Below are positions 35,701 through 46,111 of a stretch of DNA of 64,000 bases, piece by piece. The position numbers and the translations under genes were made by a program. The notes under the pieces were generated by a model, which saw nothing but the letters and a program-made list of their open reading frames with translations, did not search any database and was not told where the DNA came from. Positions within the stretch are counted from its first letter, which is position 1; every line of letters begins with the position of its first letter. Origin of the DNA: Diplosphaera chodatii (lineage: Eukaryota; Chlorophyta; Trebouxiophyceae; Prasiolales; Stichococcaceae). The stretch spans positions 124,001 through 188,000 of the forward strand of contig JAALGY010000018.1 in the NCBI GenBank assembly GCA_032358165.1, read 5' to 3'.

Positions 35701-36388
35701 GGCGCGTCAGCACGTCCAGCCACGCTGCTCGAGGGTCGCCGCCCTGCTGGCGCTGCTGTTCTACGGTGGGCGGTGGCAGCTGCGGAACAGAACGAAGCAC
35801 CAGCGCCTGGCAGACTTGGCAATACCCAGCGGTGGCAAGGATGAAGCCGGCACCTGGCAGCCTTCGCGACGCCCAGCAGCGGCAAGGTTGCACTGTTGCC
35901 TCTAGTGCCCGTCTGGCGGCTGCTGTGGGGCAGGCCCTGTGGCGCGAGACATGCCGCCGTGACTCTGAGAAGTGTGGCGCCCTTCAGTTGGCCGGCATTG
36001 CGGAGCAGTTTGTGGCTTGCGCGTGCAGCCAAACCTTTCTTTCCATGTACGATTGCATTCTATCTGCAGTAGTGTTCCGAACCCACAGACAGCAGGGTAC
36101 TGTATGTATGTTCGGAACTTTCATGCCAGCCTATCAGTGACGTGTCGTCTGTGTGTCCTGCATCTGTGTGCATGTTCATATCTGTCAGTGCGCCTGAAGT
36201 GGGCAGCAGGTAAACCTAGTACGTAGGATGTCAATTGCAGTCGATTTGTCCCAGACATTCGGGCATCAATCTGCTGAAGCATGTCTCGGAGCCCGAATGC
36301 ACCCTCGTGTGCAACGTCGAGAGCAAAAACATAGAGTTGCACAAACACAGCAATCTCACCACCTTACAAGCTTCAGCAACAGGCCTGA
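35701..36388. other. intergenic between the tandem esterase genes
   Basis: 688 bp, no supported gene. Contains 9 bp inverted arms GTTCCGAAC (36074-36082) and GTTCGGAAC (36110-36118) with a 27 nt spacer, between the stop of copy 1 and the start of copy 2. Confidence 0.6.
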
Positions 36389-39300
36389 ATGTCCGTGCGT
36401 GCGGTTTTACTGGCCACATCAGCACTGCGATCCGGTGCAACGCTGCAGCTGCAGATCCGCCATTCTCCCGTCAACTGCATTGTGCCGCATTTGAACCGCC
36501 TTCAATCCCACAGCAGTAGTTCAAGTGCTGCTCACCCTGCTGCACCGCGCAGATTTGGGCCCATCTTTGCATCGGGCGCCGCTGCTGCAGGCCTGATGTC
36601 GTCCGCTACGGACAGCCAGGATCCCACAGACGCTCTCAAACAGGTGTAAATACTTTTCGAGGTGGTATCATATGATATGTGCAGGTGGATGGCCCTCTGA
36701 ACTGCTGCTGGTTGCGCGCAGTGCGGCATGCATCGTCCGCAGATGCCCCAGCTCACAGCCTTTAAACATATGTCGCCGCCCAAAACACGGTCACCTCAGT
36801 GGATAATACTACTGAAATAACACGATGGCTAAACAGCGTACATGACGCAGGTCGCGGTGCCACTGACGGCTGACAACGCTGCGGAAAAGCTGCTGCAGCT
36901 CATCCCCGAGGATCAGGTGTGCACATGCACACGGCTTGCTGACAGCATGAATCTTCTGTAGTGATGAGTGAAATCTGTCCCTGATAGCGACAGCTCCCTC
37001 ACCGCAGTCCTTCCTGGACCAGGCGCATCTTTCACATGGCAATCTGATCGATCGGCTAGGCTGGTGTGCACTGCTGACACTGCACGAAACCTTTGTTGGT
37101 CTTGACCGCAGGTGGACTGGGTGCTCATCGGAGAGGGCTCCCACGGCACGCACGAGTACTATCAGCTTCGTGCAGACGTGACCAAGCTGCTGATCGAGCG
37201 CCGCGGCTTCCATGCCGTGGCCACAGAAGCAGGTGCAGATGCCATGGGACCAACCTCCACTTGATACTGGAACACACCAGTTATACCAATGCGCTGCTGG
37301 CGGCTGAGTCTGCTACGTATGCTGCTGTCCATCACACGATATTAAAAAGGACAGCCAGCGGTGCTGTCGTCAGTTTGCATGCCTATGCCGCGCCTGACTG
37401 CTGTGCGCATGCTGCCTTGCAGACTTCCCAGACGCATTCAAGGCCAACCTGTGGGTGCAGCACCTGAGCAGCGAGGCGCACTCGCCTGAGGAGGCGCTGT
37501 CCGAGTTCAAGGTGTACATGCGTCAGTCTTGTTCAATCCTTTCAGGCTGATATCAGTTCTTGTCAGGCCTGCTGAGTAATTTGGAAAGGCCTTAACCTTG
37601 CATGTCTGTCTGCAACCTGCAGAACATTTCCCCTGGCCAGGCTTTGTTCAAACTGCCACAGGCCTGCCTGCTCAGAATCTAGCTGCCTCACATGCAAACT
37701 ATTATTGGCATGCAGCGCTTTCCGGTCTGGATGTGGCGCAACAGGTGGTCTGCCAATCGATGCCAGATCTGCAGAGCAACTGGATCTCCGTTGTGTTTCT
37801 ACACCATTCTCGCGTTCCACACAAGCCTGCAGCTGACGCCCAGATCAGGACAGGTGGTGTCACAATGCAGAGAGGTGGCCAACTTTCTGCAGTGGCTGCA
37901 TGACCGCAACGGCAAGATCTCTGACAATGAGGTGTGTCACGCTGCCTGCTGCATTGTCCTTGCACTGAAATGTCCTGTGTGCTTGTAGCTGCCCAACCGT
38001 TCGGTAACCATATAGGCTGCCACACTTGCAGGCACGCACGCGCCGTGTGGGGTTCTACGGTAGTGTGGTGTCTGCACTGCTGCGCTGTCATTTGCAGGCG
38101 CACATGCAAGCGAATGCTCTCCTGCAAGCGCAAGACTCCACGATGGCACGGGTATGTGCATGTGTTCAGCTAGACCCGCGGCTGAATCATGTGCAGGTCT
38201 GGACCTGTACTCGCTGCACACATCGGCAGACTATGTCATACGGTTCCTGGATAAGGTGTGAGGCACCGTCTCCGGGGCAGCGCATGGCATGCATGACTGC
38301 AACACATAGCACAGACAGTGTGCCAGTTCTGCAACTTCCGCACATAACAGGTAATGTCTGATTCATTGACAATCTGCCAGCGCAGGTCGACCCCGAGGCA
38401 GCAAAGCGCGCCCGCCATCGCTACCACTGCTTCGACCAGTGTGCTGACTGCTTCCCGCTGTACCTTGCAGCAGCAGCCACAAATTCTGTGCAGCATGACC
38501 GGCATCTGCCTATGTTGCAGCTCAGAGAGGCACAGGCACTCAGCATAGCATGCATGCTATGCTGCGTCCAGATACTGCACTACTTCTGCATGAATGTCTC
38601 GCTCCACGACCAGTGCCAGGTGTGCAATGGTGCAGGTATGGCGAGGACGCGGTCAACTATGCCTTCGGGCTGGCCATGGGCGGCACGCCGTGCGACAAGG
38701 CGGCCGTCAAGGAGCTGAAGGAAGTGCTGGAGAAGGTGGACATTGAACCACTGCAGAAAGTCGTTCAGAATAAACACCAACCATTGTAGGATGCTGCACC
38801 AGCTCCCAAAGACTGGATCCAGATCCTGTAGGCCAGGTGGCTGAGCACAGTGATGTCGGTTTGGCTGGTGCTTTGTAGCAGCTGCTGTTTCATATTTTTC
38901 TGCTACGGACACTTGCAGCCAGACCGACATCACAACCCCTGGCAATATTTGCTTTGCTTTGGTGCTGGGTGCAGGCCCCTGCCTCTGTCGATGTCGCTGC
39001 AACAAGGAGTGGTGCACCTGCCAGAGGTGCGCCCGCAACCAAAATCGACTGGTTTTTCCCAATGTGCTGCAGGTGGGGCAGCGCCGCCTGGCCGTAAAGG
39101 GCGACCTGGGGAAGGAGGAAGCCGACTTTGCTGCTGCTGCCAACGCCAGGGTCGTCAAGGATGCCGAGGAATACTACCGTGAGCACCCTCCTATCCATGC
39201 CCCATGCACACCCGCTGCCTGCTGTCAATGTGTGTCTGGTGCTACTTCACCGACGGGTTGTGCAGATTGACGCTCATATGCGTGTGCTGACAGCAAACGC

Positions 39301-41558
39301 TGTCACACTATCAAATGCAAGGCACATGTGAAGCTTCAAGGGTCCTGAGGCTTTACCTGCTGGTGTGCTCGTGCAGGCAACATGTTCTTCAAAGGCGAGC
39401 AGCGCAGCTATGCTCGATCTCATGGCTCCTAGTAACAGGCCGTCAGCAGCAGCAGTGTGCTGCTCTGTTGACTATGTATGTGATGCAACATAAAGTATTC
39501 GATCACAACGAACGCACTTCCATCTCTTGCAGACGAGCTGACCTGGAACATCAGGTGCGATGTTGCTTGCTCATGACGACTGCCGCTGACTATTATACCA
39601 CCTGTGTCAGACAGTTGCTGCCAGTGAAGCCCTCTTGGTGCTTGACTACTGACTCGACCATCAGCTCGGTTGCAGGGACACCCACATGGCAGACACGGCC
39701 GGAACGCTGGTCGATCACCTGAAGTCCCGCGGCATCGACCGCCCCAAGATCGTCATCTGTGCGCACACACATCGCCCTGAAATGCATGTTGGGTTGCAGC
39801 TTGTCACGCCACCACGACACCCCCAAAAGTCACTGCGACACCTTGGAAACTCACCAGCAATTTGTTACCCGTGAAAAGCAAGGCACAGTTTGTTCAAGAT
39901 CGGATCGTGCAGCATGCCTCAAAGCTGCACAATCAAAGCGCACCTCTGTGCAGCAGCATGTGCCACTGTGCAGGCTCGCCAGGCAGCGGCACAGGTTAAC
40001 GGTTGCTGTGCCACCCCTCGACAGGGGCGCACAACAGCCACCTGGGCGACGCCCGCTTCACCGACATGGGCAAGAGCCGCGGCGAGGTCAACCTGGGCCA
40101 GCTCACCCGCCAGCGGTGGGTCTAGGGTTTAGGATTTAGAGCCTTGAAATTCATTGGCAGCACAGGCTGTGACCTCGAGCTTTGCGCGCTGAACAAGCTG
40201 CTGGGCAGGCACCCTGCTCAAACCACTCTGGGCTGGTCAGCCACCCTTCACGTATGCCAGTGCTGGATAATGAGTGTGCATCATAAGGAGACTACCCTCT
40301 ATCTCCTGCCTGCTTGCCTGTGCAAGAGCAAGGTATCAGCATCGTTGTCTCGTCATGCAGGTATGGTGAGGAGCGCACCTGCCTGGTGGGGCAGTTGGGC
40401 TACAAGGGCAGCGTGGCGGCGGCCGACGACTGGGGCTCGCCGCTGAAGTTCAAGACCGTCACCCCCGCAGCTGAAGGTGCAACCTCCTGCTGCTTTGTGT
40501 AGGTTGCTGTGACGTCAAGCCTGCTGGGGACGTCGCCTCTACCCAGCACGATGGATGCTACATATTCCAGACCCCTCTTGCGTAGAGTCAAACATGTTAG
40601 ACAGACAAGCGGCTAACAGGGTGTCCAATGAGAGGGACTTGATGAAGTGGATCAGGTCACAGTTGTTCAGCAGCTTGCCAAAACCGCCTCTGCATCGTTC
40701 CTGCCCACCTTGCAGGCAGCCACGAGCGAGCGCTGCATGAAGTGGGGCAGCCCATCATGGCGCTGGACCTCAAGAATGCACCAGACGACGTGAAGCAGCC
40801 GCTGCGCAAAACGTCTCGGCTGGAGCGTGCCATTGGCGTCATCTACCGGTGCGTGTTTGGGTTGGACGCTTCAACGGATCGATTACAGTGTGACAGCTAG
40901 CACTCAACAATGAGCAATCAATGCTCAGAACACCACACTGCGTCTGTCCATCTGTAGAATGTGTTGCCATCTAAACCCTGGCCGTTCACTGTTGCCCTGA
41001 CGGCATCCCCGTACACCACCCAAAACCTCCGCTAGCTGGTCGAACCCGGTCTGTCGACGCTGCAGGAACGACTCGCCCTACATCGAGAAGCGCAGCCACT
41101 ACTTCGACGCGACGCTGGGGCGGCAGTTTGACGCGGTCGCCTTCTGGGAGGACAGCCACCCTGTGGCGCCGCTCGACCCCGGCAAGGGCACCCTGGGTGG
41201 CGAGGAGGAACGCAATGAGGTGAAGTCTCCGGTCTATCTGCCGAGCCACATTCGTGGCGACGCAGCCTTTGTATTGATTTGCCATGGGGATGATGGACAT
41301 GTCACCTCCTGCCTTGTGCATCGTCTGGAACCTCGCTTGGTCGCATCATTGCTGTTGGCTGCTCGGCAAAACGAGAAAGTGATTGGCTGCAAGGATGACT
41401 GCCACTTCACTATGTCCGCAGCCGCCGGAGACATACCCTTTCGGACAGTGAAGGGCCTGGAGGACGGCATGCAGCGGCAGACAGCCGGAGGCCTTCAGTT
41501 TGCTCCTTGGCAGATGTGTGGTGCAGTGGGGAGTGAGGACCAGCCTACTCCCAGCTAG
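36389..41558 (+). CDS. erythromycin-esterase-family protein, copy 2, organelle-targeted
   Basis: Tandem paralogue of the gene just upstream. Phase-consistent exons: 36389-36643, 36851-36916, 37112-37232, 37423-37511, 37716-37744, 37871-37931, 38032-38059, 38197-38255, 38386-38438, 38636-38735, 39073-39178, 39377-39394, 39533-39554, 39676-39758, 40025-40115, 40361-40476, 40716-40848, 41066-41558. Motifs: [77 protein letters not shown]. The first 69 residues have no Asp or Glu and are rich in Arg, His, Ser and Ala ([16 protein letters not shown]...), as in mitochondrial or plastid presequences. The alternative ATG at 36595 would remove this. The last exon may end earlier, at a GTGAAG after 41219, so the final 110 or so residues are doubtful. 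It includes 18 and 22 nt micro-exons. Confidence 0.88.
38541..38564. repeat. perfect 24 bp palindrome
   Basis: CAGCATAGCATG followed directly by CATGCTATGCTG, in the intron 38439-38635 of esterase copy 2. No spacer; could extrude as a cruciform. Confidence 0.9.
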
Positions 41559-41881
41559 GGGTAGTGTACAACAGGTAGCTCATGTTCAGAGTTGGTGATC
41601 AGACGGCCTTCAGATGAATCAGGCAAGGGTGACACGGCGGTATCGTCAGTGAAGTTGCGCAACTGCACAGATGAATCACTTCATGATGACTTGGTTCTGG
41701 TGAGTTAGCTGTTTCCAGTGCCACAGAAGTAATCTGGCGGGCTTGTTGTGTGTCTGTGAGAACAGAGGCAATCAACTGAGCGGCAACAAGATCCTGAGGT
41801 CTGGTCGGGTTATCTGCCCTCCAGCCACCCGGGCAAGCTAGCCTCTAGCTTGTACTGCGGCTACCCTGGAACTAATCCATA
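41559..41881. other. 3' intergenic between converging genes
   Basis: 323 bp between the stop codons of esterase copy 2 (plus) and the thioesterase-like gene (minus). Nothing recognisable beyond presumed 3' UTRs. Confidence 0.5.
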
Positions 41882-43676
41882 CTACAGCCTTTTAAGCTCA
41901 GCCACAATGCGCGACAGCCACTCTTGCTTGGCAGCCTTGTCAAGCGGCCACAAGTGGTGTCCCTCGATCTGGCTGAGTGAGAAGTCTGCTGCCGTGAAGC
42001 GCTGCCACCTGGACACCATGTCCGCATCGATCTTGCGGTCCCGGCTGCCGCTGTAGGTCGTCACTGGAAAGTGGAAGGGTTCCTCCCCTGCAAGCAAGCG
42101 AAGCAAAGTTTTGACAGAGCTGGCGTGTGCAAGCAGTAATGCAAAGTTACTGGTGTGTGTTTGTGTTGTATATAGCAGCAGCCATAGGGGTTTGCTTTGT
42201 CTGTTTCAACATGCACACCAGAGGGACTGCGCATGTTAAGACATGCTGAGAAACATCAGCTGCATGCACGCGACGCACCCACCTTCGTGCTCGAACACGT
42301 ACTCGTCAAAGAGCTGGAAGTCGGAGCGCATGAGGTGGTGGTACGTCGGCCACAGCGCCGTCGAGAACACTATCTCGTTGACGTCCCAGGAGCGGCACTC
42401 GTCCTACAGGCACCGGCAGACAGGATGTTGACATTGCCACATGTGAGCAGCACTCTGGCGGCGAGACGCCCTGGTGCTTCAGTACTGCTTAACAGGCGGG
42501 CTCCAATGTAGCATCAGGATGCAGGTGATGAGGGCCGCACCTGAAAGTCTGCCTCTGACAGGTCACGCTGCCGCCGCCAGGGGCGCTGGTCCTGTGGGAT
42601 GTCCGGCGCGGCCATGGCGCTGAGGAACGCGTGCCGCGGCATCGGCAGCCCCGCCGAGCGCGCCGCCTGCAGCAGCTCGAACGCCACCCACGTCCCCACG
42701 CTGTGCGCGATGATCTGCGTACCAGCAGGGCTGTGTCAGCAGCCACCTGACAGCAGCTGCACACGGGCAGGACGTGCAGCATTGGCATCAGCTGCCTTCA
42801 GGTGCAACCACAGCTAGCAGCAGTGCGGGCGGCAAAAGCACTGGCTGAACCTGCACCCGCACTCTGGTGAAACATGAGGCATCAAAGCCATGGCTTACCA
42901 CGTATGGCACGCTTTGCAGCCGGGAGGCAACCACTGGCAGCAGCTGCGCCGCCAGCTGGCGTGCGGACGTGACGCACCCCTCCCGCGACCGCATCGCACG
43001 CCCCGGCGGCTGCACCGCGAGGCACTCTGCCTGGTTGGAGCGGCACCACTCCTGCAAGCAATAACAATAGCAGGGGAACTGGCGTAGATCAACAGAACAT
43101 GCCTGTTTCTGGCCCTCTGCTGCATGTTGCCCTGCTGCTGGCTGCCCCTGTGCTGCTCCCGCTCTGATGGTAGAAGGACACCTGTTACACACATGCAAAC
43201 AGTGCTGCGCCAGAGCACCGACAGCTATATGGCAACGTAGATGCAGGGCATTGCTTTGCCCTCAACGACGCCAGTCTCAGCTGCAGTTGAACAGCCCTCC
43301 TCCTTGCAAGCCAGAGCTGCAGCACACGCAGGGTAGTGGAGGGGTCCGGCAAGACCTACTAGCAGGGGGCTGGGCGCCCTGCGGGGACCGGTGCCCTCGT
43401 TGGTGTACATGTCCTCGGCGTTGCCCGCATTTGGGAAGCACAACACCCGCCACCTGCAAATGTATAGCACAGAAGCCGCAGGATTGTAAGCTGCCGAAAA
43501 TTTGGGGCTGTGGCACACAAGTGTTCGGTGACATATGCCACCTGTAATGACCTTGCACTGGACACGTTGTTGACGGCTGCCCACCTGGGGTTGGAGCAAG
43601 CAGTCTTGCTGATAGACAGCCCTGGGAACCACTTCCCGAACTCCCCCGCATTGGGCTCCGGAAACAGCGCAGATCC
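41882..43676 (-). CDS. type II thioesterase-like alpha/beta hydrolase (5' end uncertain)
   Basis: Resembles the stand-alone thioesterases (TEII, Pfam Thioesterase) that release acyl chains from carrier proteins of polyketide, peptide or fatty-acid synthases. Exons, 3' to 5': 41882-42087, about 42283-42403, 42542-42714, about 42900-43052, about 43375-43454, about 43577-43676. Order of motifs: VLCFPNAGNAEDMY (the CFP.AG oxyanion strand), ECLAVQPPGRAMRSREG (typical QLPGR-type loop), IIAHSVGTWVAFELL (nucleophile Ser in HSxG, usually GHSxG), LMRSDFQLFDEY (lid), TTYSGSRDRKI (Asp) and QIEGHHLWPLD (His). The catalytic triad is complete. The first exon was not found; a weak upstream frame continues to about 43780. 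No polyketide or peptide synthase gene lies in the window. Confidence 0.8.
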
Positions 43677-46111
43677 CTGCAGTGGCCGTCACCTGAAGTC
43701 AATCGTGGGACCCGAGCATCACCGTGCGCAATGCGGCTGCCGACTGCACGTTCATCAGCCAAGACTGCCTCGTGAACCGGTGAACATGGGTGGGGTAGCG
43801 CTTCCATGTCAGCTGCTGTACGCTGGGTGATGCATCCAACTGCATGCGCCACCACACACCTGCAATCCAGAGCTGTCACGACCGGAGGTGGCCACACCGT
43901 AATGGCTGTTGCTGACCGCCGTGCCGTTGAAGTGTGCGTGAATCTGCTCCTCCGACCTGCGACAACACCCTGCGAACACGTCAGCAGCGCGTGGCTGCGG
44001 CGCACAAGCAGCTGTGCCATCTTCCCTCTGTTTGTGTACGAAGATAAGCCAGCAACACGTGATCTTCTCCGAGGCAGCATCATGAGCGTGCAGCACGTCA
44101 GGATGCGTGTCATCGTGATTCAACATTTGCCGCACCAAGTCTGGGCAGCATCTGGTGGCAGCGCTGCGCAGGTGCTGCCTGCTGACTCAGCCTCATCCTG
44201 CAGCACCTGCGGACCGTGGACAGGGCTATACGCTGCGAGGACTGCTGTTGGTACGTGATACTGCAATGGTCAGCGTTGCGTTCATCAGCACCATGTCATC
44301 ACGGCGTGAGCGTGCAGGGGAGGTGCCTCTATGAGGTTGATGCGGCGCAGGGCGGAGTCGTCCATCGCTCGATGAGCCCTTGGATACAAGCTGGCATGCG
44401 GTGATGCTTTGCTCACCACGCAGGTGACGACACAGGCTGTGATTGCTGATGATGACGGCACTTGCAGTGGCAAGAGGGCCTTATGACACCGAATAGCTGC
44501 TGTCAGGCAGTCTCGCCTGACGGAAATGAATGCGTTATAATGCTATGTTACCGCTGCACTCCCTGTATGTGGGCTGCACCTCGACTCTTGGTCTGCCAGA
44601 TCTCTTGGATTCCCCAACGTTCCAGAGTCCGTCGGGTTCAGCATGCATAAGGCAACTCCGCAAAATCACAGGAGCGTGATGAGTGCGCAGGGGTTCCAAG
44701 AATTTCTGCAAGCACTAAGAATGTGTGAGCAGCGCAGGGTGCCCCAAGTGAACGCCTGTGTAGATTCAGAGCGTGCCGTGGCCACGCGATCAGCAGACGC
44801 ATCGGCGTCAGCTTAACACTTTCTCAGGCCATTTGAGCGGTGGATCAGTTGAACGGCTGAGCGCCTGCTGGGAGGACATGGCTGCTGATAGACGACTGAC
44901 AAGTTGAGAAACGGTGGACCAAAAAAGGCACCAATGTATGCTCATGCATATCAATCGACGTTGCCGGTTGCAACCGGCATGTATGACTTGTGACACCGTA
45001 GTATTGTTCAACAGTAACGCAAGCATCTTCTCACTATTTACCTGGACATAGCATGGTAGCTAGTATCACAGTTCTTAATAACATGCCGTACAGTACTAGT
45101 GTAGTGTGCCTTTCTCGTGTGGTAATCGGATCCTGTTTTAATAAGTGATACTGCGCCCGGCCGGCCTGCAGTGCGTGCCTCCCACTGCAAACTAACCGGC
45201 TCGGCAGGCTGCCAGCAGCTGCATAGCGCTGCTCCGGGCGCCCTCACTGCCAGTTGATAGCACATACACCGCGCAGACCAGAAGCAACGGCGGTAATCTC
45301 CCTATTGTTCAGGTGACCACATCGGGTCCTGCGCCCGCTGGTGGGGCGTCTTCGGGCCCTCTTACTGGCATTATATCGGTTCCATTTGTGTCTTAGCTGC
45401 ATCTGGTTATGCTGCACGATCCACCGACCGGCTGGACAGCTGATTTCCGGTATAGTAGTAGTCGACTCCGTCTCATCAGCTACACAGCACCCATTCGCGT
45501 GAGACCCTGTCCTTGCAACGTGCCACGCCGGATCGAGGTGATCGTGCCGAACAGCAGAGGTTACAGGTGAGACGTGCGGGGACATTGCTAGGTCTCGTGG
45601 TGTGCAAGGTAAGCACGACATGCGACAGTGGTGCACGGTCCTTGGCTCACGCGCACGCCCTTCCACTGTGCTATCCGATCGATACGGCGGTACCGAGCAG
45701 CTACGGCAGTCTCTGAGCCTGCACGCTCTGTAGGGTCGACAGCTTGATCTGCGCGTGATATGCCTGCGTTGGTCTGGGCAACACAGATTGCATAACGCGC
45801 ACACAGGTGATGGTTACAGCGGTAGGTGTGCCGGCTGCAGCGCAAAAACTCATGCAGAGTCAGCAAGCTGCGCCTGAAGCACATCTCTGATGTACGCACG
45901 CGAAGCTGCACTTCATGTGCACTTGTGTTTCATACCACGCGATATCACGCACGCTTTGCGAAGTTGTAATCGAGATGTACCGTACATAGCTTGATGACCC
46001 CGTTTGACAAGCTATTCCTCGATCGACCTGCGCCAGAACATGCTCCTTGTGGCAGAGAATGAGATGTCCATGTGAAAACGCTGTCGTTTTCGAGTTGCAG
46101 CTGCAGCCAAG
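43677..46111. other. intergenic, no supported gene
   Basis: 2.4 kb between divergent genes. The missing first exon of the thioesterase gene and both promoters should be here. The stretch 44600-45500 is lower in GC than the neighbours. A 186-codon minus frame at 45244-45804 is Arg/Cys-rich without a recognisable domain; I do not call it a gene. Confidence 0.5.

Noticed and set aside
45244..45804. 186-codon minus-strand frame in the intergenic region
   Set aside because: Arg/Cys-rich, no domain, no exon chain. Could be a transposon relic but nothing shows this.
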